A stretch of 64,000 nt of DNA from Cyclobacteriaceae bacterium. Its GTDB lineage: Bacteria > Bacteroidota > Bacteroidia > Cytophagales > Cyclobacteriaceae. Location: assembly GCA_019638285.1 (NCBI GenBank), contig JAHBUB010000001.1, positions 186,001 to 250,000 on the forward strand. The letters are read 5' to 3'. Each line of letters starts with the position of its first letter. Position 1 is the stretch's first letter. The translations under genes and the position numbers were made by a program. Positions 36,653 to 44,993 of this stretch are shown one piece after another. Under the pieces are notes generated by a model that was not told the origin of the DNA, did not search any database, and saw only the letters and a list, made by a program, of their open reading frames with translations.

Positions 36653-38095
36653 TTATGATTTAATGTCTGACAAAAATGATTTTAAGGACTCCAATGCCTT
36701 ATTTTGATCACCGGATATTAAAGTCAAATTTTGACTCTTAAAGGCCTCCAAATGAGAGGGTGATTCATTTGATGAAATGATGGCTTTACCAAGTATGGGT
36801 TTTTTCCGACCAAAGCCAGGTGCCTTCAATAAATCAAGCACTTTCATCCGCACCCACTGGTCGTTTACCTTGTCTTTAAAAATAATGGCACCATCAAGAT
36901 TGCGCAAATTGTCAATGTGATTTTTTCTCACTGCTAAAAGATCTCCTTCAAAGGCGGGTTCTACCACATGGAAGCCATTCTTTTTGATGACTTCGCGATA
37001 AGGTTTCACCGCTTGTTCGTCTACGCGATCGTGTACCAAATAGATTGATTTACCACGACTTTCATCGTGCATAACACGTTCGTGTGATTCCAATAACTCT
37101 TCCCGCATGATATTTTTAAAATCTTCTAATGGATTTTGAAGAATTTCGGCTCCTTCCTGGGCATCTACATCGCGTTTGATAGTATCGATAAATGCTTTTT
37201 GGCGGTCGCTTGCATTTTTAAGATTGGGTGAGATCCAGATAAGGCGGGTGAAATCTTCGCTTTTGCTTTTCTTTGCCAGGCTTTGTTCTGCAGCCAATTG
37301 GTTTTGAATATCCACAATGGATTGACTGGCGCCATCGGGTATCTCACCATAAGCACTCCCTACCAGATGGATTGATAAACTGCAATTTTCAAGATCCTTT
37401 TTTACCATGGCTTCCAATGCTGAGAATTGGGTAGGCAATGTTTTCTTGGGGAGTACAATGTATCCGTGACGCTGAAGCTCGCGTTTGATAATATTTCTTT
37501 GTACAGATAGGTCGTGGCCGGTCTCAGCTAAATAAATAGTCTTTCTTTTAAAGATATTTTTAACTTCAGTATTCGTTTCGCCCTCTCTCAGGAAGATGAG
37601 CGTTTCGTGGATATCATAGGCCAGGTCCACCATTTTCATCCAATATTGCCTTTCTGCTTCCTCGCTAAAAAAATCCACATACTCTTTCATGAGCCCAGTC
37701 TCTGTATCCAATTGATACATGTCATACCCAATCAAATCCCTTAGGCGTGGAGGTTGCTCGGAATTGGTAAGAGGTGTTTTCATCACTTTGAAAACCCTAT
37801 TGGCTTGCGTGTCGGTGGTGGCCTTATAGAATGCTTCTACGGCATCTAGACATCTGCCAGACTCAATAAATCCTTTCGACAGAACCGCAACTAAAACAGC
37901 TGCGTTGTCCATTGTAGAAGCAGTAATGGAATCAAACTCTGCTTTCAATACGATGTTAGGCTTTTGACCTAATACCTGAAAGAGCATTAACTCAAGGAAT
38001 TTTTTGAATTGAGTCACCCAACCTAAATCTTTGTTGGATGCTGATTCATTGTCCTTTTCCGCAAATGCGATAATTACATCAATATCTAAAGCCAT
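36653..38095 (-). CDS. Triple TIR-like domain protein
   Basis: A 480-residue soluble protein of three TIR/flavodoxin-like domains. Domain 1 (~5-150) has VIIAFAEKD and VLSKGFIESGRCLDAVEAFY, similar to the TIR alphaC region; the catalytic Glu expected three residues after Cys82 is Ala85, with Glu87 nearby. Domain 2 (~183-325) has IYLAETGHDLSVQRN and LSIHLVGSAYGEIPDG. Domain 3 (~348-475) has IYLVHDRVDEQAV, VEPAFEGD and LLKAPGFGRKKP. I recognise domains 2 and 3 from uncharacterised proteins coded next to STAND NTPases. It lies directly before the STAND gene. An NADase or signalling role is possible; catalytic competence is uncertain. Confidence 0.8.
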   Translation of the reverse strand: MALDIDVIIAFAEKDNESASNKDLGWVTQFKKFLELMLFQVLGQKPNIVLKAEFDSITASTMDNAAVLVAVLSKGFIESGRCLDAVEAFYKATTDTQANRVFKVMKTPLTNSEQPPRLRDLIGYDMYQLDTETGLMKEYVDFFSEEAERQYWMKMVDLAYDIHETLIFLREGETNTEVKNIFKRKTIYLAETGHDLSVQRNIIKRELQRHGYIVLPKKTLPTQFSALEAMVKKDLENCSLSIHLVGSAYGEIPDGASQSIVDIQNQLAAEQSLAKKSKSEDFTRLIWISPNLKNASDRQKAFIDTIKRDVDAQEGAEILQNPLEDFKNIMREELLESHERVMHDESRGKSIYLVHDRVDEQAVKPYREVIKKNGFHVVEPAFEGDLLAVRKNHIDNLRNLDGAIIFKDKVNDQWVRMKVLDLLKAPGFGRKKPILGKAIISSNESPSHLEAFKSQNLTLISGDQNKALESLKSFLSDIKS

Positions 38096-38110
38096 TGTAG
38101 ACGTATTATT

Positions 38111-41100
38111 TTATATCTGTGTATACTGTAATTCTTTCTTTGTAATGTTTTTTATTAGTTTTTGTACCAGCTCATGGTGATTAGCGAGCACGAAGTAGAA
38201 ATCAGGCACACTGATCCTGAAAACCACACTGTATTCGGAAGCTGTTGCTTCTTTTATTACTGGAACAACTCCATTTTGAAATAGATCTCCAAAAGCGGAT
38301 CCGCGAGGCATCACTATTTTTTTTTCGTTATCTTCCTGTAGTGCAATCTCTCCGTGTGCAACTATTAAAATCGGGTTCGGCTCATTTTCATCAAAGACTA
38401 TTTTGCTTCCCGGATGAAGTGTAATAGGAACTATCTTGTCTGCCAAATCGCTCAACATGTTGCCTTCAATACCTTGAAAGATTTTGAGTTCTTTAATAAA
38501 CATGACCATCTCTATGCCCAAAAAGAATCCATCTTCTAAGCCATCTAATAATTGATTGTTTTCTATGGATGAATCGAGAAATTTTTTGTCTTTAAAGGGG
38601 AGTCGCTCTGCAATGGTTTCATACATGGCTTTGTCTTTATTATAGATCACCCATGCTGCTGTTTCTTGAAGTAACTTGTCCTGGTTAAACATTTGTGCAA
38701 TCAAACCTCGGCTTATTCTGAAGTCCTTCATGAAGGCTGTAGCATGAACTGCACATAGTTTTGTCCAACGATTATTAAAATTGAAATCACGATTGAGTAT
38801 GTAATTGATTACTTGAATCGGGTCATAGCTTTCTCTGGGGAAGTAAATTTGAAGCTTTTCTAATTTGTCACGGGTGGTATCATCATCCAAAAGAGGAATG
38901 AGTTTTGGCTTTAGATCAGGATCTAAAAAGAGATCCAGTAGCTCTAGCGCGTATGCGGTGCCATCTGTCGAGTCTGATTCAATATTCTCTTTTACCAATT
39001 GTATTGAATTGGGGTCATAGATAAGTGACAAAAGCAGTGTAATCTGATCGTAGTTGTCGATTACTTCTTCCCTTAATGCTTCTCTCAAAAACTTGAAATG
39101 ATTTTCATTAGGTAGCTCCTCCAATGCTGCGAGGTTCCATAAAGTTTTGCCCATCTCTACATCTAGCAGATCTTTTACAATTGTGGCCTCTCTACCCACC
39201 GCCTGGTAGGTCATGAAACGCAATGAAAACAGAATCTGTTTTACAATTCTTTTATCTGGATAGTCCGCCTTTGCCCACAGCAGTGCAATACCTTTTGACC
39301 CACCGATATGTCCAATAATTTGAACGATCTTCAGCATCACCAGATCACGTTGTCCTGACTTGTGAAATGCTGCCTCCAGTGCCTCCAAGGCTGGTTCACC
39401 CGCCTCCTTTAGTGCTGCAGCGGCCTGATGTGCATAGGAAGGAGAAGAGAGCAATTCGATTAATACGTTCCATGTCTCTGGCCTTCTTACTTTACGGGCG
39501 GTTAGCAATGCCTCTTCTCTCACCTTAGGATCACCATCGCGTAAAAGTTCTAGTAAAATAAAGATTGTTTTTTGACTTACCATTTTGCGTAGCAGCTTCG
39601 CTGCCAGCATTCTGTCAGATTGTTTTACTGACTTACTTAGTTTCATCAAGCGCTCTATAGAAATAGAAAGCAGATCGCTGTCCTCGGCTTCCCCAGCCGC
39701 TTGCCTGGCAAGTCCTTTTATCTCAGTACCCTCATCCTGACCGATCCCCAATTCAGAGATTTTGTTTTTGGCAAATTCTCTTACCTTCTTTAAGTCGCTA
39801 TTTGCTAACTGGATAATGGAGATTTCAAATAAAGCAGGCTCGAGCTTTTCCATCAACTTTAAACCATATATTACTTTTTCTTCTATGGTACCATTTACCT
39901 CTATCCACAGTACACTGTCCAGTGTATATTCTTTTACAATGTTTTTTTCGGTTTCAGATTTATTCTTGACCAACGAACTTTGAAGCGTCTCTCGATAGCC
40001 TTTGTGCATACGATTGGTTACCCAATACCATACCACCAAGACAGGAATGGTAAACAGTGTAATGGACAATAAATTGGTTATCTCGAATGAGTTGATTAAC
40101 ACGATAAGTCCACCCGCAAGGGTACTTCCAATCCCCATGACGATCCCTTCAATTTTGGTTTGCGCATCTATTTTAATTGACTTTTCCATGGGTACATAAT
40201 AGTACTTGAAAGTAGGCTCATCAATCGCATCTTGCATCGAGTTGATAAAGAGCTTACTCATGGCGATCATAATAAAGAAGAAGATAACGGTATTGCCTAC
40301 AGAGTTGTTGAAACCGAAAAACGCACCCAATGCAAATGCACCTCCGGTAAAAATGAGGAGTAGTAATGGATTGATCAGGAGTGATACACGAAGTCCATAC
40401 TCTTTGTTGATCTTGTCGGTGACGAAAGTGGTAAACAAAAAACTGAATACCACAATGGTTGCTTCAAAGTAACTGAGGAAGTAGGGCAGGTCCTTATCAT
40501 TGAATTGGTTGGTGGTTACGTTGAAGAAAGAATAATCAACGAATTGCATGGCGATCATAGATACTACTATAAACAAAGACATTGACATGATGTATTTGTT
40601 TCCAAGAAACTGTCGGGCACTCAGTTTTATGTTCTCTGATTCTTTTATTGCTGTGTCAACATCCTTCTTTAAGTAGTTGTTGGTAAGAATAATGTAGAGC
40701 ACCAGATAGGTAATAATGCTAAACAACCCGATTGTAAAAAGAGATTCGGGCTCTACGCCAAAATTGAGGAGTACGGGTATGGCAAAGAAAGCCAGAATGG
40801 CTGCGATATCCATTCCCACATCCACACTTCCCACTATTCTTTTTACCTGCCTCAGGTTAAAAAGACGATTAAATGTACCCCAGAAAATGAGGAGGGAGAG
40901 AAAGGTAAAGGGTAGAATTAATGTAAACCCGAAGTAGTAGAGTAGATTCTCATCTTCAATCCACCGATCACCGTATTCGATAAAGGCAGTTAGGCCAATA
41001 ATGACGCAAAGACTTCCAATGGCCAAATGGGTGAACCTGACCCTACCCTGAAAGAAATTATAAACACCAGTCGCAAAAATTGAAAACACCCCGGAGAACA

Positions 41101-41275
41101 TAAGTGCTTTTGGAAGATCTGTTTCTTCATCATAAAGATTAAGAAAAAGGGTCTGTGAGGCTACAGTTACCGTAGCGAGAAACAAGCCCATACAGAAACT
41201 GATCGCGAGAAGTAGGAATACCTTTCCGGATTCTTCCGGCTCCACATCCAGCATTTTCAGCAACCGTGATTTCAT
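38111..41275 (-). CDS. NTT/Npt-like nucleotide transporter fused to HEAT repeats and cNMP-binding-like domain
   Basis: A 1054-residue protein, first in its operon. Residues ~15-440 have about twelve helices in the pattern of the ATP:ADP antiporter-like (Npt1/Npt2, TLC) family, found in rickettsiae, Chlamydiae, plastids and as fusions in free-living bacteria. Residues ~480-900 are helical HEAT-like repeats (DGDPKVREEALLTARKVRRPE). Residues ~930-1045 form a CRP-like cyclic-nucleotide-binding fold (IFQGIEGN, GSAFGDL). The phosphate-binding cassette is altered (GD for GE, Lys for Arg before EATAS), so cNMP binding is doubtful. The 197 bases upstream (41276-41472) hold no gene and no clear TAnnTTTG box. 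Transport substrate is unknown. Confidence 0.85.
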   Translation of the reverse strand: MKSRLLKMLDVEPEESGKVFLLLAISFCMGLFLATVTVASQTLFLNLYDEETDLPKALMFSGVFSIFATGVYNFFQGRVRFTHLAIGSLCVIIGLTAFIEYGDRWIEDENLLYYFGFTLILPFTFLSLLIFWGTFNRLFNLRQVKRIVGSVDVGMDIAAILAFFAIPVLLNFGVEPESLFTIGLFSIITYLVLYIILTNNYLKKDVDTAIKESENIKLSARQFLGNKYIMSMSLFIVVSMIAMQFVDYSFFNVTTNQFNDKDLPYFLSYFEATIVVFSFLFTTFVTDKINKEYGLRVSLLINPLLLLIFTGGAFALGAFFGFNNSVGNTVIFFFIMIAMSKLFINSMQDAIDEPTFKYYYVPMEKSIKIDAQTKIEGIVMGIGSTLAGGLIVLINSFEITNLLSITLFTIPVLVVWYWVTNRMHKGYRETLQSSLVKNKSETEKNIVKEYTLDSVLWIEVNGTIEEKVIYGLKLMEKLEPALFEISIIQLANSDLKKVREFAKNKISELGIGQDEGTEIKGLARQAAGEAEDSDLLSISIERLMKLSKSVKQSDRMLAAKLLRKMVSQKTIFILLELLRDGDPKVREEALLTARKVRRPETWNVLIELLSSPSYAHQAAAALKEAGEPALEALEAAFHKSGQRDLVMLKIVQIIGHIGGSKGIALLWAKADYPDKRIVKQILFSLRFMTYQAVGREATIVKDLLDVEMGKTLWNLAALEELPNENHFKFLREALREEVIDNYDQITLLLSLIYDPNSIQLVKENIESDSTDGTAYALELLDLFLDPDLKPKLIPLLDDDTTRDKLEKLQIYFPRESYDPIQVINYILNRDFNFNNRWTKLCAVHATAFMKDFRISRGLIAQMFNQDKLLQETAAWVIYNKDKAMYETIAERLPFKDKKFLDSSIENNQLLDGLEDGFFLGIEMVMFIKELKIFQGIEGNMLSDLADKIVPITLHPGSKIVFDENEPNPILIVAHGEIALQEDNEKKIVMPRGSAFGDLFQNGVVPVIKEATASEYSVVFRISVPDFYFVLANHHELVQKLIKNITKKELQYTQI

Positions 41276-41472
41276 AGTTTTGGGGACAATTGACCCATTT
41301 CGCTTTTAAAACCTTGAATTTCATAAGATTCAGTGAGATTTCCTATTACAATAACATCAGATTAATGAAGCTATTAACTTCTGGCTACTAGCTGTTTATG
41401 ACAATTGAGTAAAGTGTTCCTGTCGATAGGAAGGGATTGATCATCGTTTTCAAATACAACGAGGCCAGTTGG

Positions 41473-42669
41473 TTATTTTTCGGGTAAGAGCAGAGAGCTA
41501 TCCCCATAACTTAGAAAACGATAGTTTGCTTCAAGGGCTTCTCTATATATATGTCTCCAATGCTCACCCACAAATGCAGCTACCAGCAGCATAAGGGTGG
41601 AACCAGGCTGGTGAAAATTAGTAATAAGCCCTTCGCAAACCCTGAATTGATAACCAGGAACCATAAAAATGGAAGTATGGCCCACGAGATAGTCTTGTGA
41701 ATTGATGTGTTTTAGTACCTCTTTGAAGGCAGATTCGCAGGAAGGCAGAATTCCATAATTCTCGTTATAGGGGTCATTTTGCAGGATATGAAAGGGCTGT
41801 GATCCGCCTTGGATCAGTTTTACTCCATACCAGTAGAGGCTTTCGAGGGTGCGCATAGAAGTGGTGCCTACCGCAATTATTTTCCGGTTTGGAAGAAGCA
41901 ATGTCTCTAGGTTTTTTCTGGTTACAATGATTTGCTCTGAATGCATGGGATGATCCAGGGCATTTTCAGTTTTAATGGGCTGAAATGTTCCCGCACTGAC
42001 GTGTAGGGTTAAAAAATCCGTGAGTATACCTTCTAGTTTAATTTTTTGGAGCACCTCCTTGGTAAAGTGAAGCCCTGCGGTCGGTGCGGCTACTGCTCCT
42101 TCAAAATGTGAATACACAGTTTGATACCGGGTTTTGTCATTTTCGTTTGCATCCCTGTGCAAGTAGGGTGGCAGGGGAGTATTCCCGAAATGATTGATTA
42201 CTTCCGCAAAGGTCAATCCAGTGGGCTCCCAACTGAACGCTACCTGACCTGATTGAGCATCTTTTAATTTGGCGTTAAGAGTAATTTCTCCTTTGCCAAG
42301 GGAGAGTAGGCTTCCTTCTTTCCATTTTTTCAGATTGCCGATGGTGCAAAGCCATTGTGTACTTTGTTGGGATTGCATGGCCAATTGCACGGGAGTATCT
42401 CCATCCAGCGGTTGGAGGAGAAATACCTCAATGTGCGCTCCCGTTTCTTTGCGAAACAATATTCTGGCAGGAATTACCTTGGTATCATTAAAAAATAAGG
42501 TAGCGTTGGAGGGCAAAAGTTGGGGCAAGTCATAAAAATGTTGATGTGAAATTTCCCCATTCTGATAAAGTAGCAATTTTGCATGGTCTCTTGGCTCCAA
42601 CGGATGGATGGCAATCTTAGCCTCGGGCAAGGGGTAAATGTAGTCGCTGCTTTTAATTTCCTTCTGCAT
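41473..42669 (-). CDS. queA: S-adenosylmethionine:tRNA ribosyltransferase-isomerase QueA
   Basis: A 398-residue QueA, which moves the ribosyl part of SAM onto 7-aminomethyl-7-deazaguanine in tRNA to make epoxyqueuosine. Motifs seen are DYIYPLPEAKIA, HHF-type HQHFYDLPQLLP, NDTKVIPARI, APTAGLHFT, TTSMRTLESLYW and the ending NFHQPGSTLMLLVAAF. The open frame extends 26 codons upstream, but the ATG at 42669 begins the conserved MQKEIKSSDYIYPLP, so it is the start. It is divergent from menC with 61 bases between, which contain a near-consensus TAACTTTA on the minus strand. Confidence 0.95.
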   Translation of the reverse strand: MQKEIKSSDYIYPLPEAKIAIHPLEPRDHAKLLLYQNGEISHQHFYDLPQLLPSNATLFFNDTKVIPARILFRKETGAHIEVFLLQPLDGDTPVQLAMQSQQSTQWLCTIGNLKKWKEGSLLSLGKGEITLNAKLKDAQSGQVAFSWEPTGLTFAEVINHFGNTPLPPYLHRDANENDKTRYQTVYSHFEGAVAAPTAGLHFTKEVLQKIKLEGILTDFLTLHVSAGTFQPIKTENALDHPMHSEQIIVTRKNLETLLLPNRKIIAVGTTSMRTLESLYWYGVKLIQGGSQPFHILQNDPYNENYGILPSCESAFKEVLKHINSQDYLVGHTSIFMVPGYQFRVCEGLITNFHQPGSTLMLLVAAFVGEHWRHIYREALEANYRFLSYGDSSLLLPEK

Positions 42670-42730
42670 AAAAAAATAGAGATGTAAAGTTAATGTTGTA
42701 ATTGTATTTCCGAGGGCCCATATTAGCAGC

Positions 42731-43828
42731 ATGTCTTTAACCGCCACCTTTGTAAAAAAAACCTTTCATTTTGGCTTTAGGGCCAAAACATCAAGGGGTG
42801 TGATGAGGGAGAGGGATTCTTGGTTTATAAGAATTCAAGAGGAGGGTAATGATGAAATCTTCGGATTGGGTGAGGCGGCTCCGTTGCCAGGATTAAGTAG
42901 GGAGTTGGATGAAGGCTTTGAATCAAATCTGAGTCGCCTGGTTGAACAATTTAATATTGAAAAACTCGATTTACCCGATAAAGGCAGCCTATCGCTAATA
43001 AGTAAAACCATTACTGAAAGAATTCCTGAGCTACTTCAATTTTCATCTGTCTTATTTGCCTTTGAGATGGCCTTGTTGGATCTGAGTAGTGGGGGTAAAC
43101 GAATAATTTTTAAGAATCGCTTTATCGAAGGAAGACCTATCCCTATCAATGGATTGATATGGATGAGTGGGATGGATCAGATGTTACAGCAAATTGAAAT
43201 TAAGGTCCAGGAAGGGTTCGATTGTTTAAAACTAAAAGTGGGTGGCCTTGATTTTGAAAAGGAGTGCGATATTTTACAATACATTCGCAGGAAGTACTTT
43301 AAGATGAACCTTACCCTCCGGTTGGATGCCAATGGAGCATTCAAAGAGGAGGAGGTGATGTACAAACTTCACGAATTATCGAAATTTAATATTCACTCTA
43401 TAGAACAACCCATAAAGCCCGGGCTTGATTTAATGAGTGATTTATGTAAAAACTCACCGATACCCATTGCCCTTGACGAAGCGCTCATTGGGATAGGAGG
43501 TGAAGAGGAAAGGGCTGCCTTGTTGTATAAAATCAAACCCCAATTTATTATTCTTAAACCCACGCTTCATGGGGGCCTTACTGGTTGCCAGCAATGGATT
43601 GCATTGGCTGATAAACTAAATGTTGGCTGGTGGATGACCTCTGCTTTAGAATCTAATATTGGGCTCAATGCGATTGCCCAGTTTACAGCTGAATATAATA
43701 ATGGCCTACCACAAGGGCTGGGTACAGGTAAGATTTATGATGACAATATTGATTCTCCACTTCTCGTAAAAAAAGGAAATTTGAGCCATACAGGGCCAGA
43801 TAGTTGGGATTCGATAAGTTTTAACTAA
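42731..43828 (+). CDS. menC: o-Succinylbenzoate synthase MenC (enolase superfamily)
   Basis: A 365-residue enolase-superfamily enzyme. Catalytic and metal residues are in order: KLKVGG (Lys base), LDANGAF (Asp), SIEQP (Glu), ALDEAL (Asp) and ILKPTLHGG (Lys). The ending WWMTSALESNIGLNAIAQ and PQGLGTG is typical of Bacteroidota MenC. It dehydrates SHCHC to o-succinylbenzoate in menaquinone synthesis; the neighbouring menE, menB, menD and menF support this over a dipeptide epimerase. It is on the plus strand, apart from the other men genes. Confidence 0.92.
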   Translation: MSLTATFVKKTFHFGFRAKTSRGVMRERDSWFIRIQEEGNDEIFGLGEAAPLPGLSRELDEGFESNLSRLVEQFNIEKLDLPDKGSLSLISKTITERIPELLQFSSVLFAFEMALLDLSSGGKRIIFKNRFIEGRPIPINGLIWMSGMDQMLQQIEIKVQEGFDCLKLKVGGLDFEKECDILQYIRRKYFKMNLTLRLDANGAFKEEEVMYKLHELSKFNIHSIEQPIKPGLDLMSDLCKNSPIPIALDEALIGIGGEEERAALLYKIKPQFIILKPTLHGGLTGCQQWIALADKLNVGWWMTSALESNIGLNAIAQFTAEYNNGLPQGLGTGKIYDDNIDSPLLVKKGNLSHTGPDSWDSISFN

Positions 43829-43846
43829 ATTTTTTAGTTAAAACTT
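43816..43846. repeat. Perfect 14-bp inverted repeat at the menC stop codon
   Basis: AAGTTTTAACTAAA (43816-43829) and TTTAGTTAAAACTT (43833-43846) are exact inverse copies with a 3-base spacer; the menC TAA lies in the left arm. The stem is AT-rich and has no U-tract after it, so an operator is as likely as a terminator. Confidence 0.7.
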
Positions 43847-43873
43847 GCAATTGTGTCCGATTACCCATTAATT

Positions 43874-43890
43874 AGCTAAAATTATTAGCT
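43874..43890. promoter_or_regulatory. Operator-like dyad AGCTAA-N5-TTAGCT
   Basis: A perfect 6-N5-6 inverted repeat ending 5 bases before the ATG at 43896, just upstream of an XRE/S24 repressor gene. The geometry fits a homodimeric helix-turn-helix repressor, so autoregulation is a reasonable guess. Confidence 0.5.
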
Positions 43891-43895
43891 GACCT

Positions 43896-44153
43896 ATGAG
43901 TTCTAAACTTAGACTTTCAAGCAAAAAACTGAAATCCGGGAAATTCCAGGTGCATTTTTCAACGGTTGGGGTGGCACAGGAGTGCTATGGGTACATGCTT
44001 GCCGAGGCAAAGACCTCAGTGAACGATATAATTGCTAAAATCAATCGTCATGTTCAGGCGATGCAAACATCGGATCTCTACCACCAAAGAAATCTATTTT
44101 CACTCAGAAAGAAAGAAATCAACTCAGGAAGGATTTTAATTTATAAACGATAA
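43896..44153 (+). CDS. Small basic protein upstream of the repressor, function unknown
   Basis: An 85-residue basic protein (many Lys, Arg, Ser) that I do not recognise. It has no signal peptide, helix or metal motif. It is preceded by a clear dyad and starts 47 bases after it clears the menC-end repeat. It ends 4 bases before the XRE/S24 gene, so the two should be co-transcribed and controlled together. The basic character would fit nucleic-acid binding, but this is speculation. Confidence 0.6.
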   Translation: MSSKLRLSSKKLKSGKFQVHFSTVGVAQECYGYMLAEAKTSVNDIIAKINRHVQAMQTSDLYHQRNLFSLRKKEINSGRILIYKR

Positions 44154-44157
44154 GTCA

Positions 44158-44946
44158 ATGCCTGCCATCAACGAGAACATAAGATTTATTCGTAAGCAGC
44201 TTAAGCTTACTCAAGACCAATTTGGTCAACAGTTAGGTATCAAAAGGTCTTTGGTCGGTGCCTACGAAGAGGGCAGGGCAGAACCAAGGCTAGAGTTATT
44301 ATACAAAATGGCCAGCTTAGCAGGGCTTTCGGTGGATGACCTTATTAGTTCGGACCTAAATAAATCTGATGCTCCTCAGTATGAAAGGAAGGATTTTTTA
44401 AGGGGTAAGGAAGTGTTGGTAGTTTCCATGGACTCTCATAAGAGAGACAATATTGAACTAGTACCACAAAAGGCTGCAGCTGGCTATATGAATGGCTACG
44501 CAGACCCAGACTATGTAAAGGAATTACCTAAATTCAATTTGCCCAATCTAAGTACGGGTACCTATCGTGCCTTTGAAATAAGTGGAGATTCTATGTTGCC
44601 CATTTTACCCGGTACAATTATCGTAGGGGAGTATGTAGAAAACCTCAATAACATTAAAAACGGAAAAACATATATCCTGGTCACCAGCAGAGAAGGAATT
44701 GTCTACAAGAGAGTGTTTAATTATCTGGATGAAAACGGGAAACTTTTTTTAGTCTCAGATAACCGACATTATACACCTTTTCAAATTGATGGAGAAGAGG
44801 TGTTGGAGGCATGGTCTGCCAAGGCCTACATCAGTGTCCAGTTTCCTGATGTAGAATCTCAAAAAGACATGTCAATTGAAAACTTAGCAGGAGTAGTGCT
44901 TGACCTGCAAAAGGAAATCCTTGATCTCAAAACAAAAAAGAAATAG
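44158..44946 (+). CDS. XRE helix-turn-helix/S24 (LexA/CI-like) repressor
   Basis: A 262-residue repressor. The N-terminal XRE domain (residues ~5-60) reads IRKQLKLTQDQFGQQLGIKRSLVGAYEEG. The C-terminal S24 domain has a likely Ala-Gly cleavage site in AAAGYM (residues ~109-114), the Ser nucleophile in SGDSMLP and the Lys in VYKRVF. Self-cleavage on DNA damage or another signal, as in LexA/CI, is expected of the family but not shown. No phage gene is nearby. Similar regulators occur alone in Bacteroidota chromosomes. The dyad at 43874-43890 is a candidate operator. Confidence 0.9.
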   Translation: MPAINENIRFIRKQLKLTQDQFGQQLGIKRSLVGAYEEGRAEPRLELLYKMASLAGLSVDDLISSDLNKSDAPQYERKDFLRGKEVLVVSMDSHKRDNIELVPQKAAAGYMNGYADPDYVKELPKFNLPNLSTGTYRAFEISGDSMLPILPGTIIVGEYVENLNNIKNGKTYILVTSREGIVYKRVFNYLDENGKLFLVSDNRHYTPFQIDGEEVLEAWSAKAYISVQFPDVESQKDMSIENLAGVVLDLQKEILDLKTKKK

Positions 44947-44960
44947 CCTAGCGATTCTAT

Positions 44961-44993
44961 CCCCGTCTGTTCCTGTATTGGAATTAGACGGGG
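44961..44993. terminator. Inverted repeat between the convergent repressor and menE genes
   Basis: CCCCGTCT (44961-44968) pairs with AGACGGGG (44986-44993); CTAT/ATAG extends the stem with a one-base bulge. It lies just after the repressor stop and overlaps the last menE codons. It could end both transcripts, but has no clear U-tract on either side. Confidence 0.55.

Noticed and set aside
33483-41275. Equal length (1054 residues) of the STAND and transporter proteins as a sign of duplication
   Set aside because: The two proteins share no domains; the equal length is coincidence.
41276-41472. Possible small gene or regulatory RNA in the gap before the NTT operon
   Set aside because: No ORF with plausible start and codon pattern, no strong hairpin and no clear promoter box could be seen by eye.
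42670-42747. 26-residue extension of QueA
   Set aside because: It crosses the divergent promoter region and the menC start; the conserved QueA N-terminus begins at 42669.
44158-44946. S24 repressor as mark of a prophage
   Set aside because: No integrase, structural, replication or lysis genes lie nearby; all neighbours are chromosomal menaquinone genes.
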